DNA from: Pseudomonas sp.
GTDB lineage: Bacteria; Pseudomonadota; Gammaproteobacteria; Pseudomonadales; Pseudomonadaceae
Assembly: GCF_002796985.1 (NCBI RefSeq)
Contig: NZ_PEKX01000010.1
Span: forward strand, 1 to 61,417
DNA: 61,417 nucleotides
Direction: 5' to 3'
In this document: positions 49,410 through 58,639 of the stretch, piece by piece
Numbering within the stretch: the stretch's first letter is position 1
How the letters are laid out: every line of letters begins with the position of its first letter
Translations under genes and position numbers: made by a program
The notes under the pieces: generated by a model
The model's database searches: none
The model's input: only the letters and a program-made list of their open reading frames with translations
Told to the model about the DNA's origin: nothing

Positions 49410-49560
49410 GGGCGAGTCCTGGCGGGCAATCGAAAGCCCGCTAGCTTGGGCAGACGCGGGGCGTGCGTCAAACGCATCGGTCGGATTTACACGCCTTGCA
49501 ACGAATCCGGGGGCGGACCGGTAGAATGGCGGGGTGAATCGACAGATGGATGGTTAGAGC

Positions 49561-51921
49561 GTGGAGGCAAGGCAGGGTTTCGTCCTGACTCGACATTGGC
49601 GGGATACGCCCGAAGGCACCGAGGTGGGCTTCTGGCTGGCCACCGATGAAGGGCCCCGGCATGTGCTGCTGCCGCCGCAGACGTCGGTGGCTTTCGTGCC
49701 GGCCGAGCAGCGCGCTCGTGCCGAGAGACTGCTGGCCGGCGAGCGCGGCGCTGAACTGCGCCCGCTGGGCTTGCGCGACTTCCAGCAACGCCCGGTGTTG
49801 GGCTTGTACTGCCAGCAGCACCGCCAGTTGATGAACCTGGAGAAAAAGCTGCGCGAGGCCGGCGTCGAGGTATTCGAGGCAGACATCCGTCCGCCCGAAC
49901 GCTACCTGATGGAGCGCTTCATCACCGCGCCGGTGACGTTCAGTGGCGAGCCGGGGGAGGGCAGCAGCGTCGTCACGACGCAACTGCGGCCGGCGCCGGA
50001 CTACCGGCCCCGGCTGAAACTGGCTTCGCTGGACATCGAAACCAACATTCATGGCGACCTCTATTCCATCGCCCTGGAAGGCTGCGGCCAACGCCAGGTG
50101 TACATGCTCGGCCCGGCCAACGGCATCGACGGCGAACGCGATTTCGAGCTGGAATACTGCGACAGCCGCGCGCAACTGCTGGAGCGCCTGAACCAGTGGC
50201 TGGCCGAGCACGATCCCGACGCCATCATTGGCTGGAACCTGGTGCAGTTCGACCTGCGCGTGCTGCAGGAGCATGCCAAGCGCCTGGAGATACCCCTGCG
50301 CCTGGGGCGCGGTGGTGACGAGATGGGCTGGCGCCAGCACGCCTCAAGCAACCACTACTTCGCCGCAGCGGCGGGGCGGCTGATCATCGACGGCATCGAG
50401 GCGCTGCGTTCGGCTTTCTGGAGCTTCCCGTCGTTCAGCCTGGAAAGCGTTTCGCAGAGCCTGCTGGGCGAGGGCAAGTCCATCGACAACCCCTACGACC
50501 GCATGGCCGAGATCGACCGGCGCTTCGCCGAGGACAAGCCGGCGCTGGCGAAATACAACCTCAAGGACTGCGAGCTGGTCACGCGCATCTTCGACAAGAC
50601 CCGCATCCTCGACTTCCTCCTCGAGCGCGCCAGCGTCACCGGGCTGCCGGCGGACCGCAGTGGCGGCTCGGTGGCGGCCTTCACCCACCTGTACCTGCCG
50701 CCGATGCACCGGCTGGGCTACGTAGCGCCGAACCTCGGCGGCAAGGCGCCGGAGGCCAGCCCCGGCGGCTTCGTCATGGATTCGCGGCCGGGGCTCTACG
50801 AGTCGGTGCTGGTGCTGGACTACAAGAGCCTGTACCCGTCGATCATCCGCACCTTCCTGATCGATCCGGTGGGGCTGGTGGAAGGCTTGAGCGATCCGTC
50901 GGACGAGGCCTCGATCCCCGGCTTCCGCGGCGGACGCTTCTCCCGCACGCAGCACTGCCTGCCGGCCATCGTCGAACGCGTCTGGCAGGGCCGCGACGCC
51001 GCCAAGCGCGACGGCAACGCGCCGCTGTCCCAGGCGCTGAAGATCATCATGAACGCCTTCTACGGCGTACTTGGCTCCAGCGGCTGCCGCTTCTTCGACC
51101 CGCGCCTGGCCTCGTCCATCACCATGCGCGGCCACGAGATCATGCGCCGCACCCGCGAGCTGATCGAAGGGCAGGGCCATCGGGTGATCTATGGCGACAC
51201 CGACTCCACCTTCGTCTGGCTCGGCCGCGCCCACGATGAGAAGGCCGCCGCCGAGATCGGCCATGCGCTGGTGCGTCACGTCAACCAGTGGTGGGCGGAG
51301 CATCTGCGTGAGGAATACGGGTTGGAAAACGCGCTGGAAATCCAGTTCGAACGGCACTTCCGGCGCTTCCTGATGCCGACCATCCGTGGCGCGGAAGAAG
51401 GCAGCAAGAAGCGCTACGCGGGCCTGGTACGCCGTGACGATGGCAGTGACGAGATGGTCTTCAAGGGCCTGGAAACCGTGCGCACCGACTGGTCGCCGCT
51501 GGCCCAGCAGTTCCAGCAGGAGCTCTACCTGCGCATCTTCCAGCGTCAGCCGTACCGGGATTACGTCCGCGACTATGTGAACCGCACGCTGGCTGGCGAA
51601 CAGGATGATCTGCTGATCTTCCGCAAGCGCCTGCGCCGCCAGCTCGGCGACTACGAGCGCAACGTGCCGCCTCACGTGCGCGCCGCGCGCATCGCCGACG
51701 ACTACAACGAGCGCCAGGGCCGACCGCGCCAGTACCAGCGTGGCGGCTGGATCAGCTATGTGATCACGGTCAACGGCCCGGAGCCTCTGGAGACGCTTAG
51801 CTCGCCGATCGACTACGACCACTACGTCAGCCGGCAGCTGCAGCCCATCGCTGACGCCATCCTGCCTTTCGTGAACGATGATTTCAGCGCCCTGGTCGAC
51901 AAGCAGATGGGGCTGTTCTGA
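49561..51921 (+). CDS. polB: DNA polymerase II
   Basis: A 786-aa family B polymerase with 3'-5' proofreading, typically SOS-inducible and used at stalled forks. Exonuclease motifs: LASLDIETNI (Exo I), IIGWNLVQFDLRVL (Exo II), YNLKDCELV (Exo III). Polymerase motifs: DYKSLYPSIIRTF (A), KIIMNAFYGVLGSSGCRFFD (B) and YGDTDSTFVWL (C), all intact. The start is GTG 49561, with a poor ribosome site; a later start would cut into the N-terminal domain. I see no clear LexA box in the 150 bp upstream. Confidence 0.95.
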   Translation: MEARQGFVLTRHWRDTPEGTEVGFWLATDEGPRHVLLPPQTSVAFVPAEQRARAERLLAGERGAELRPLGLRDFQQRPVLGLYCQQHRQLMNLEKKLREAGVEVFEADIRPPERYLMERFITAPVTFSGEPGEGSSVVTTQLRPAPDYRPRLKLASLDIETNIHGDLYSIALEGCGQRQVYMLGPANGIDGERDFELEYCDSRAQLLERLNQWLAEHDPDAIIGWNLVQFDLRVLQEHAKRLEIPLRLGRGGDEMGWRQHASSNHYFAAAAGRLIIDGIEALRSAFWSFPSFSLESVSQSLLGEGKSIDNPYDRMAEIDRRFAEDKPALAKYNLKDCELVTRIFDKTRILDFLLERASVTGLPADRSGGSVAAFTHLYLPPMHRLGYVAPNLGGKAPEASPGGFVMDSRPGLYESVLVLDYKSLYPSIIRTFLIDPVGLVEGLSDPSDEASIPGFRGGRFSRTQHCLPAIVERVWQGRDAAKRDGNAPLSQALKIIMNAFYGVLGSSGCRFFDPRLASSITMRGHEIMRRTRELIEGQGHRVIYGDTDSTFVWLGRAHDEKAAAEIGHALVRHVNQWWAEHLREEYGLENALEIQFERHFRRFLMPTIRGAEEGSKKRYAGLVRRDDGSDEMVFKGLETVRTDWSPLAQQFQQELYLRIFQRQPYRDYVRDYVNRTLAGEQDDLLIFRKRLRRQLGDYERNVPPHVRAARIADDYNERQGRPRQYQRGGWISYVITVNGPEPLETLSSPIDYDHYVSRQLQPIADAILPFVNDDFSALVDKQMGLF

Positions 51922-51937
51922 ATCGGGGCGGAACGAA

Positions 51938-51961
51938 AAAGGCCGGCAAATGCCGGCCTTT
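51938..51961. terminator. Bidirectional terminator between polB and queD
   Basis: AAAGGCCGGCA-AA-TGCCGGCCTTT, with an A-run on the left end (GAACGAAAAA) that serves as T-run for the minus-strand transcript. Confidence 0.88.
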
Positions 51962-51976
51962 CTACGTGTGGGCGAA

Positions 51977-52333
51977 TCAATCGCCGCGGTATTCGCAACC
52001 GCTGGTGCAAGTCTCGTGCACACGTACCTTGGACAGCTCCGGCAGCAGCGGCTTGAGCTGTTGCCAGATCCAGCGGCAGAGGTTCTCGCTGGTGGGGTTT
52101 TCCAGGCCGGGAATATCGTTCAGGTAGTTGTGGTCGAGCTGGTCGTAGATCGGCTTGAAGATCTGCTTGATCTCGGCGAAGTCGCGGATCCAGCCGGTAT
52201 GCGGGTCGACCTCGCCCTCGATGTAGATGGCGGCCCGGAAGGAGTGGCCATGCAGTCGGCCGCATTGGTGCCCGGCGGGGACGTGGGGCAGGCGGTGGGC
52301 GGATTCGAAGGTGAATTCCTTGAACAATTCCAA
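51977..52333 (-). CDS. queD: 6-carboxy-5,6,7,8-tetrahydropterin synthase (QueD)
   Basis: A 118-aa pterin synthase-fold enzyme. The zinc site is FESAHRLPHVPAGHQCGRLHGHSF (three His) with catalytic Cys in QCGRLHGH; DHNYLNDIPGLENPTSENL and VHET complete the site. It makes the pterin precursor of queuosine from dihydroneopterin triphosphate. The start is uncertain: TTG 52333 gives the usual length, while an ATG at 52393 would add 20 unusual residues. It is the neighbour of fhpR as in P. aeruginosa. Confidence 0.88.
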   Translation of the reverse strand: MELFKEFTFESAHRLPHVPAGHQCGRLHGHSFRAAIYIEGEVDPHTGWIRDFAEIKQIFKPIYDQLDHNYLNDIPGLENPTSENLCRWIWQQLKPLLPELSKVRVHETCTSGCEYRGD

Positions 52334-52440
52334 AATAGCGTGCTCTGTGACGATCGCCGGCCCGCGAACGGGCCGGCCGGAAAATGGGCGCACAGTCTAT
52401 CACCATCGCCCCCGCCGGGCCGGGCGTTCCGGCCAGCGGC

Positions 52441-54000
52441 TCACTTGATCGCCAGACGCCTTGCCAGGCGGTTGAGGTTGGCGCGGTCCAGGCCCATGTC
52501 GCGGGCGACGGCAGCCCAGTTGCCGTCATGGCGTTCCAGGCTCTGGCTGATCAGGCGGCGCTGGAAGGCGTCCACCGCCGGGCGCAGCTCGCCGGCCAGT
52601 TCTGTGTCCGTGGCGTTGTCGGCCTCGCTCGCATGGGGCTCGGGTGCGTTTTTGTGCAGGGTGTTCAGGGTCAGGTCGTCGACACCCAGGCTGAGAATCC
52701 GCGAGCGCTGCGAGTGATTGGCCAGCGCCTTGAGTGACGCGCGGCCGATCAGGTGCTCCAGTTCGCGCACGTTGCCCGGCCAGGAGTAATCCACCAGGGC
52801 AGCCTGGGCCTCCCGGGTCATGCGCAGGCTACGCAGCCCCAGGCGCGGGCGGTTCTGTTCGAGGAAGTAGCCGACCAGCAGGAGCACATCATTGCCGCGT
52901 TCGCGAAGCGGCGGCACGCGCAGTGGGTAGACGCTCAGGCGATGGTAGAGGTCGGCGCGGAAGCGCCCGGAGCGGACTTCTTCGGCGAGATCGCGGTTGG
53001 TGGCGGCGATCAGGCGTACATCGACGTGGTGCTCGCGGTCCGAACCCAGCCGCTGCAACTGGCCACTTTGCAGGACGCGCAGCAGCTTGGCCTGGATCGC
53101 CAGGGGCAGTTCGCCCACCTCGTCGAGGAACAGCGTGCCACCGTCCGCCAGCTCGAACTTGCCGCGTCGTTCGCCCACCGCGCCGGAGAAGGCGCCACGC
53201 ACATGACCGAACAGTTCGCTTTCCACCAGGGTTTCCGGCAAGGCCGCGCAGTTGAGGCTGATCAGTGGCTCGGTCCGGCGCAGCGAGTTGGCGTGGATCG
53301 ACTGGGCCACCAGTTCCTTGCCGACGCCGGTTTCGCCAGTGATCAGCACGCTCAGGTCGCTGCCGGCCACTACCTGGATTTCACCCATCAGCGCCTGGTG
53401 CGCCTTGCTCTGGCCGATCAGCTCCTTGGGCTGGTCGCCGGAGGCGCGCTGGTAGGCATCGGCGCGTTGCTGTTCGTGCTCGGCGCGCAGGGTCAGGTCG
53501 AGCATGCGCTGGCTGGCTTTCACCGTGGCTGCGGCCAGGCTGGCGAAGGCTTCCAGGTTGTCCAGGTCGCCGGTGGAGAAGCGCTCCGGGTCCAGTGCAT
53601 CCAGGGTCAGCAGGCCCCAGGGTTGTTCGTCGAGGAACAGCGGGCAGCCCAGGCAATCGTGGACTTCGAGGTGGCCGTGCAGGCCTTCCACCAGCCCGTC
53701 GTAAGGGTCCGGCAGGCCGCAGTCGGCGGCGAAGTGCGTCGGGCCGGGGTGCTCGATGAGGGCGCGTAGGCGGGGGTGCTCACTGATCTTGAAGCGACGG
53801 CCCAGGGTGTCCTGGCTCAGGCCGTCGACGGCCAGCGGAACGAGCTGATCGCCTTCCAGGCGCAACAGTGCGATGGCATCGCACGGCAGCAGGCCGCGCA
53901 GGGCTTCGAGCAGACGACGGTAGCGTTCGCTGTCGGGTAGCTCGCGAGACAGGTCGGCGACCAGCGGAAGGAGGGTGGCAAGCAGGGGGTTGCGGGTCAT
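52441..54000 (-). CDS. fhpR: Nitric-oxide-responsive sigma-54 activator
   Basis: A 519-aa NorR-type regulator: N-terminal GAF domain (about 1-170, with CDAIALLRLEGDQLVPL and HDCLGCPLF) that senses NO by a non-heme iron in this family, AAA+ domain (about 190-430: GETGVGKELVAQSIH Walker A, GGTLFLDEVGELPL Walker B) and a C-terminal Fis-type HTH (WAAVARDMGLDRANLNRLARRL). The sigma-54 contact loop reads GAFSGA rather than GAFTGA. It activates the divergent fhp gene; three GT-N7-AC sites lie between, one over its own start codon. A norR label would be equally fair. Confidence 0.92.
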   Translation of the reverse strand: MTRNPLLATLLPLVADLSRELPDSERYRRLLEALRGLLPCDAIALLRLEGDQLVPLAVDGLSQDTLGRRFKISEHPRLRALIEHPGPTHFAADCGLPDPYDGLVEGLHGHLEVHDCLGCPLFLDEQPWGLLTLDALDPERFSTGDLDNLEAFASLAAATVKASQRMLDLTLRAEHEQQRADAYQRASGDQPKELIGQSKAHQALMGEIQVVAGSDLSVLITGETGVGKELVAQSIHANSLRRTEPLISLNCAALPETLVESELFGHVRGAFSGAVGERRGKFELADGGTLFLDEVGELPLAIQAKLLRVLQSGQLQRLGSDREHHVDVRLIAATNRDLAEEVRSGRFRADLYHRLSVYPLRVPPLRERGNDVLLLVGYFLEQNRPRLGLRSLRMTREAQAALVDYSWPGNVRELEHLIGRASLKALANHSQRSRILSLGVDDLTLNTLHKNAPEPHASEADNATDTELAGELRPAVDAFQRRLISQSLERHDGNWAAVARDMGLDRANLNRLARRLAIK

Positions 54001-54051
54001 TATGACCTCTATATAGTCTTTTTAACGCCGTAGGGTTCGGGTCATTATGAC
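53996..54051. promoter_or_regulatory. Three NorR/FhpR enhancer sites
   Basis: GTCATTATGAC at 53996-54006 and again, identical, at 54041-54051, with GTCTTTTTAAC at 54016-54026. All fit GT-N7-AC, the NorR binding rule, which in E. coli also comes as a triplet. Centres are 20 and 25 bp apart, that is about two and 2.4 helical turns. The first site overlaps the fhpR start codon. Confidence 0.8.
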
Positions 54052-54092
54052 TCAACTGTTTGCGCAAGTCCTGTAAATGCGGGGCTGCGGGG

Positions 54093-54108
54093 TTGGCACG
54101 CTTCCTGA
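54093..54108 (+). promoter_or_regulatory. Sigma-54-like promoter of fhp
   Basis: TTGGCACGCTTCCTGA: an excellent -24 half (TTGGCACG), with the -12 half CTGA in place of TTGC. It lies about 65 bp before the fhp start and 42 bp after the last enhancer site. Confidence 0.6.
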
Positions 54109-54171
54109 AAGACCACTTACAGAAAGCACAGGTAGCCCCACTCACTGCCTGGCCAACCCGAGGAGATCCGC

Positions 54172-55353
54172 ATGCTATCCAACGAACACCGTACCCTGGT
54201 CAAGGCCACTGTCCCGCTGCTGGAGACCGGCGGAGAGACCCTGACCCAGCACTTCTACAAGATGATGCTCAGCGAGTACCCGGAGGTTCGTCCGCTGTTC
54301 AACCAGGCACACCAGGCCACGGGTGACCAGCCCCGCGCACTGGCCAACGGCGTGCTGATGTATGCCCGCCACATCGATGAACTGGAGCAGCTCGGCCCGC
54401 TGGTGGCGAAGATCGTCAACAAGCACGTGGCTCTGCAGATCCAGCCGGAACATTACCCCATCGTCGGCACCTGTCTGCTGCGGGCGATTCGCGAAGTACT
54501 GGGCGAGGATATCGCTACCCAGGAAGTGATCGATGCCTGGGCTGCCGCCTATGGCCAACTGGCCGACATTCTGATCGGCGCCGAGGAATCGGTGTACCAG
54601 CAGAACGCCGAGCAGCAGGGCGGCTGGCGTGGCGCTCGGCGCTTCCGCATCGCCCGCAAGGAAGCCGAAAGCGAGGAAATCACCTCCTTCTACTTCCAGC
54701 CGCTGGACGGAGAGCCGCTGCTGGGTTTCCAGCCGGGTCAATACATCGGCCTGAGCCTGGAGATCGGCGCTGAGGAAGTGCGCCGTACCTATTCGCTGTC
54801 CGATGCGCCCAACGGCCGCGAGTACCGCATCAGTGTGAAGCGTGAGCCGGAAGGCAAAGTCTCGAACTACCTGCACGACAGCCTGGACGTGGGCGACGAG
54901 CTGGACCTGTTCCCGCCAGCGGGCGATTTTGTCCTGCGCGATGGCGACAAACCGCTGGCCCTGATCACCGCGGGCGTCGGCATCACCCCGGCGCTGGCGA
55001 TGCTCAAGCCGGCGCTGGAGTCGGGCCGCGAAGTGCATTTCATCCACTGCGCCCGCCATGGCGGCGTGCACGCGTTCCGTGAATGGGTCGAGGCGCAATC
55101 CGACGCTCACCCGCAACTCAAGCATTACTTCTGCTACAGCGAGCCGCGCGATCAGGACGGTTCCCACGTCGAAGGCTTCCTCAGCCGCGAATTGCTGGCC
55201 GACTGGCTGCCGGAAGATCGTGACCTGGACGCCTACTTCCTCGGGCCCAAGCCGTTCATGGCCCAGGTGAAACGTCACCTGCGCGAGATCGGTGTGCCTG
55301 AGCAGCAGTCTCACTACGAGTTCTTCGGCCCGGCCAGCGCGCTGGAGGCCTGA
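54172..55353 (+). CDS. fhp: Flavohemoglobin (nitric oxide dioxygenase)
   Basis: A 393-aa protein that converts NO and O2 to nitrate with NAD(P)H. The globin domain (1-140) has Tyr29 (B10), Gln53 (E7), proximal His85 (NKHVALQ) and Tyr95, all as in E. coli Hmp. The FAD domain (RTYSLSDAPN, VSNYLHD) and NAD domain (LITAGVGITPALAMLK, FLGPKPFMAQV) follow. Its promoter carries the FhpR sites and a sigma-54-like box. It is also named hmp. AGGAG precedes the ATG. Confidence 0.96.
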   Translation: MLSNEHRTLVKATVPLLETGGETLTQHFYKMMLSEYPEVRPLFNQAHQATGDQPRALANGVLMYARHIDELEQLGPLVAKIVNKHVALQIQPEHYPIVGTCLLRAIREVLGEDIATQEVIDAWAAAYGQLADILIGAEESVYQQNAEQQGGWRGARRFRIARKEAESEEITSFYFQPLDGEPLLGFQPGQYIGLSLEIGAEEVRRTYSLSDAPNGREYRISVKREPEGKVSNYLHDSLDVGDELDLFPPAGDFVLRDGDKPLALITAGVGITPALAMLKPALESGREVHFIHCARHGGVHAFREWVEAQSDAHPQLKHYFCYSEPRDQDGSHVEGFLSRELLADWLPEDRDLDAYFLGPKPFMAQVKRHLREIGVPEQQSHYEFFGPASALEA

Positions 55354-55361
55354 ACCTGAGT

Positions 55362-55383
55362 GCCGGCCCGATGGCGGGCCGGC
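55362..55383. other. Perfect 9-bp-arm hairpin after fhp
   Basis: GCCGGCCCG-ATGG-CGGGCCGGC between fhp and the next gene; there is no T-run, so it may be an mRNA processing or stability element. Confidence 0.5.
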
Positions 55384-55403
55384 GCAACCCGAGGAGGTGT
55401 GTG

Positions 55404-55661
55404 ATGGGAAGTCTTTTCGTTTGCCCGCAACGCAATCTGTCGATGTCCTGGTCACTGTTGACCGGTGGGCTCGTGCTGCTGCTGTTGGGGATCGTGGGAG
55501 CCTATTTCGTCGATGGCCATCTGAACCTGCAAAGCATTGTCGCAGCTCATGCCTTCACCATCCTCGGACCTACACTATTGAAGTTGGGCTATGTGCTACG
55601 GCTCGTTGCCCAACATCAGATGCGCAAGGACGGCTGGGAGGCTTGCTGTGTTGCTGGTTGA
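55404..55661 (+). CDS. Small two-TM membrane protein (PpyR-like)
   Basis: 85 aa with two hydrophobic segments (WSLLTGGLVLLLLGIVGAYF and IVAAHAFTILGPTLLKLGYV). In P. aeruginosa the gene between fhp and nnrS encodes PpyR, a membrane protein linked to psl and pyoverdine regulation; position and size match here. The link to the NO response is inferred from neighbours. A strong GAGGAGG site precedes ATG 55404. Its end overlaps the nnrS start by 14 nt. Confidence 0.75.
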   Translation: MGSLFVCPQRNLSMSWSLLTGGLVLLLLGIVGAYFVDGHLNLQSIVAAHAFTILGPTLLKLGYVLRLVAQHQMRKDGWEACCVAG

Positions 55662-56838
55662 TCGAAAAGCTCTGTTGACCATTCCGCCCCTGTGGCGCCT
55701 GGGCTTCCGCCCGTTCTTCCTCGGTGGTGCGGTGTTCGCGCTAGTCGGCATTGCCGCCTGGGCGGCCGTGCTGCTCGGCGTGCTGCCGACCTGGCAGCCG
55801 CTGGGCGGTTGGCTGGCCTGGCACCGCCATGAAATGCTCTTCGGCTTCGCTACCGCGATCATCGCGGGCTTCCTGCTGACGGCGGTGCAGACCTGGACCG
55901 GGCGCCCCGGCATCAGCGGCAAGCCGCTGATGGTGTTGTCGCTGGTGTGGCTGGCGGCGCGCCTGGGGTGGTTTGTCGGGGCACCGCTCTGGCTGGTCAC
56001 TCCGCTCGAACTTGCGTTCATGCCCGCGATGGCCTTCTTCATCGGTCGCAGCCTGTGGCAGGTCCGCCAGAAGCGTAACTACCCGATCATCGCGGTGTTG
56101 AGCCTGCTGACCCTGGCCGATGCGCTGGTGATGGCCGGTGTCTGGACCGGTAACGAAAACTGGCAGCGTGGCGGCGTACTGGGTGCGCTCTGGCTGGTGG
56201 CGGCGCTGATGGGCCTGATCGGCGGCCGCGTGATTCCCTTCTTCACTCAGCGTGGGTTGGGCCGCACCGCCCAGGTGCCGGCCTGGAACTGGCTGGATAA
56301 TGCGTTGCTGGGCGGCACCATGCTGGTGGCCGTACTGACCGCTGCCGGCTTCGGCCTGACGCCGCACCCTCTGGTGGGAGCGCTGTTCGCCGCGTTGGCG
56401 GTGGGGCACCTGATCCGCCTGTGGCGCTGGTACGACAAGGACTACTGGGGCGTGCCGCTGCTCTGGTCGCTGCACCTGGCCTATCTGTGGATGACAGTGG
56501 CGCCTGCGGGTATGGCGCTGTGGCACTTCTTCCCGACCTTCAACGTGAGCCTGGCGATCCATGCGCTGACCGTGGGCGGCGTGGGCGGCCTGATTCTGGC
56601 GATGATCGCCCGTGTCAGTCTCGGCCATACCGGGCGCCCGCTGCAGCCACCGAAAGTCATGGCCCTGGCCTTTGCGTTGCTCAACCTTGGCGTGGTCGCA
56701 CGGGTGCTGCTGGTGATCTGGCTGCCGCTGGAAGGCTTGAGCATTGCCGCCGCCTGCTGGGTGGTAGCGTTCCTGATGTTTGCCTGGCACTACGGCCCGA
56801 TGTTCTGGAAACCGCGGCTGGATGGGCAGCCGGGGTAG
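55648..56838 (+). CDS. nnrS: NnrS family heme/copper membrane protein
   Basis: A 397-aa protein with about 12 transmembrane segments. Markers: PLWRLGFRPFFLGGAVFAL, WHRHEMLFGFATAIIAGFLLTAVQTWTG (His-rich helix), GGRVIPFFTQRGLG and IHALTVGGVGGLILAMIARVSLGHTGR. NnrS relieves nitrosative stress and affects dinitrosyl iron complexes. The GTG start (55648) has GGGAG upstream and overlaps the previous gene, so the unit is operon-linked with fhp. Confidence 0.9.
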   Translation: MLLVDRKALLTIPPLWRLGFRPFFLGGAVFALVGIAAWAAVLLGVLPTWQPLGGWLAWHRHEMLFGFATAIIAGFLLTAVQTWTGRPGISGKPLMVLSLVWLAARLGWFVGAPLWLVTPLELAFMPAMAFFIGRSLWQVRQKRNYPIIAVLSLLTLADALVMAGVWTGNENWQRGGVLGALWLVAALMGLIGGRVIPFFTQRGLGRTAQVPAWNWLDNALLGGTMLVAVLTAAGFGLTPHPLVGALFAALAVGHLIRLWRWYDKDYWGVPLLWSLHLAYLWMTVAPAGMALWHFFPTFNVSLAIHALTVGGVGGLILAMIARVSLGHTGRPLQPPKVMALAFALLNLGVVARVLLVIWLPLEGLSIAAACWVVAFLMFAWHYGPMFWKPRLDGQPG

Positions 56839-56847
56839 ATCGGTTCG

Positions 56848-57001
56848 CGAGCAAGCTCCAACACGAGCCGGCTGGATCGTAGGGCGGATAACGCGCCAGC
56901 GTTATCCGCTGCGAGGCAGTCGGCGGATAACCCGTTTCGGGTTATGCGTCCTACGATCCTCAGCGGCCTCGGGCCAATCGCGGACGGAGTCCGCTCCTAC
57001 G
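56848..57001. repeat. Intergenic palindromic repeats
   Basis: A half copy of TTCGCGAGCAAGCTC, then an inverted GTAGGGCGGATAACGCGCC...GGCGGATAACCCG...GTCCTACG element (56878-56957), then a half TCGCGGACGGAGTCCGCTCC (56979-57001). Confidence 0.7.
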
Positions 57002-57005
57002 CGCC

Positions 57006-57377
57006 TTACGGTGCCTGACGCAGCCGCTTGAGCTCGTCGTTCAGCCAGGCGCTGGCATCCTGCTTGCCGGCCGGGCAATCCACTTGATAGCGCTGGCCGC
57101 TCATGCTGCTCTTGGTCGCGGCGCGCTCGATGAAATCTTCCGCGCTGCTGACCATGTCCTTGTTCTCCAGGTAATCCAGCTTCTTCTGCAGGTGCGCCCG
57201 CGCCTCGGCGGCCGGGTATCCGCTGCCATTGCGGATGAACTGGCAGCCGCTGTGCTCGACGAAGTCCAGCAACTGGGTGATTTCCTTCTGCGCCGTGGCA
57301 TCGATGGCGGCCTGCGCGCCGACACCGATGAGCAGGAGGGAAACCAGGAGCGAGCGAAGCTTTCGAGAATGAGCCAT
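57006..57377 (-). CDS. Periplasmic DUF5329 family protein
   Basis: A 123-aa protein with a signal peptide (LRSLLVSLLLIGVGAQAA). The mature part begins with KEITQLLDFVEHSGCQFIRNGSGYPAAEARAHLQKKLDYL, the family pattern of DUF5329, with two cysteines (SGCQF and DCPAG) for one disulfide. Its function is unknown. It lies 32 bp upstream of nothing on the same strand; the patatin gene follows convergently oriented on the same minus strand but separately. Confidence 0.8.
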   Translation of the reverse strand: MAHSRKLRSLLVSLLLIGVGAQAAIDATAQKEITQLLDFVEHSGCQFIRNGSGYPAAEARAHLQKKLDYLENKDMVSSAEDFIERAATKSSMSGQRYQVDCPAGKQDASAWLNDELKRLRQAP

Positions 57378-57409
57378 AGCGATTCCTTGCCGGGTGCATG
57401 AGCCGCCGA

Positions 57410-58492
57410 TTATGTCAGCGGCTGCAGGCGCTCGCCGAGGCGGCCGCTGTCTACGAGTTCAAGGAACTCGTCACCCATCCGCCGGCTCTCGTCCATCGCC
57501 TTGCGCCAGTAGCGCTCGCGGCCGGCGTCGTCGCCGAGGTAGCGGTGGAAGTCCTTGCGGTCCGGCAGCTTGTTGTGCGGCAGCCGCGCCAGGTAATCCT
57601 TCGAGGGCGCCAGCAACAGAACGTCCTGTAGCCGGCCGGCATCGCCACGGCGCCAGGGCAGGCCCTTGTCGAACCAGCCGGGGATGACCTTGTCGGTGAA
57701 GTGCGGGTAGAGCACCACGCCTTCGGGCTGGTAGGGCAGGTCCAGGTGATAGTCCAGCAGCCCGCCGTCGCGGTAGGTGCCAGGGCCGGCGCCGGGAATG
57801 TCGCGTACACCCTCCATGACCATGGGGATGGAGCCGGAGGCGAGCAGGGCGTGGCGCAGATTGGCCAGGTCCAGGTGCAGGTAGCGCGAGGGGAAGTCCG
57901 AGAGCACCTCCAGCGGTGGTGCGCGGCGGGCGTCATGGATGATCAGCCGCTCGAAGTGCCGGTGCAGGTGGCGGCGGCCGACCAGGTTGTCGCGGATCAC
58001 CGCGCCCAGGCCCAGGCCGAGGTTGGCCTTGCCGTCCTGCGCGAGGCGGCCGTGGCTCTTCACCACCACCACGTTGAGGCGGTACCAGGGGTTGTCCAGA
58101 ACGCTGGCGTCATGGCCGTCGAGCAGATCGTCGAGCATCTTCGCGCAGCTTTTCGATACGTCGCTGATGCTCGCGTTGCGGGCGAAGCGCTGCTGGGTAT
58201 AGAGCTCGCCCAGGCGGCGGATGCCTTCGTCGGGGTTGGGCAGGCACGCGCTGGCGAAGCGCCAGGAGCCGATGGAGGCGCCGATCAACGATCGCTCGCG
58301 TGGTGCGCGCGGCAGCCATTCACCGAACAGGGCGAGGTCCAGGCCCTGGATGCCCAGCGCCTTCGGACCGCCGGCGGCGCCGGGGAGGATTCCTACATCG
58401 GCGGGGGCCAGTCCCTGCTCGCGGATGTGCTGGAGCGCTCGGCTACCGGCCTTGAGGGTGAGGGCGGGGGTCTTGATCTGGATGGCGGTCAT
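57410..58492 (-). CDS. Patatin-like phospholipase
   Basis: A 360-aa serine hydrolase with a patatin fold. Oxyanion glycine run PGAAGGPKALG, nucleophile Ser73 in GASIGSW (G-x-S-x-G) and catalytic Asp in YRDGGLLDYH make the Ser-Asp dyad. It has no signal peptide. It acts on phospholipids or lipid esters; the substrate is not predictable. Start ATG 58492 has GAGG upstream. It is the upstream neighbour of the DUF5329 gene on the same strand. Confidence 0.87.
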   Translation of the reverse strand: MTAIQIKTPALTLKAGSRALQHIREQGLAPADVGILPGAAGGPKALGIQGLDLALFGEWLPRAPRERSLIGASIGSWRFASACLPNPDEGIRRLGELYTQQRFARNASISDVSKSCAKMLDDLLDGHDASVLDNPWYRLNVVVVKSHGRLAQDGKANLGLGLGAVIRDNLVGRRHLHRHFERLIIHDARRAPPLEVLSDFPSRYLHLDLANLRHALLASGSIPMVMEGVRDIPGAGPGTYRDGGLLDYHLDLPYQPEGVVLYPHFTDKVIPGWFDKGLPWRRGDAGRLQDVLLLAPSKDYLARLPHNKLPDRKDFHRYLGDDAGRERYWRKAMDESRRMGDEFLELVDSGRLGERLQPLT

Positions 58493-58639
58493 GCGGGCCT
58501 CGCTGTGGCAGGCCGCGATTATAGAGCCTGTACGCCAGGAACAAGGATACTTCACGGGGTGAATGTCCGTTGCCGATTCAGCTTGAGTTAAGTCCTTCGC
58601 CTTAATCTGACAGCAGTAAAATTCTGATGAGGAACGCTC

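Noticed and set aside
49410..49560. LexA (SOS) box before polB
   Set aside because: No CTG-N10-CAG with the usual flanks was found in the gap.
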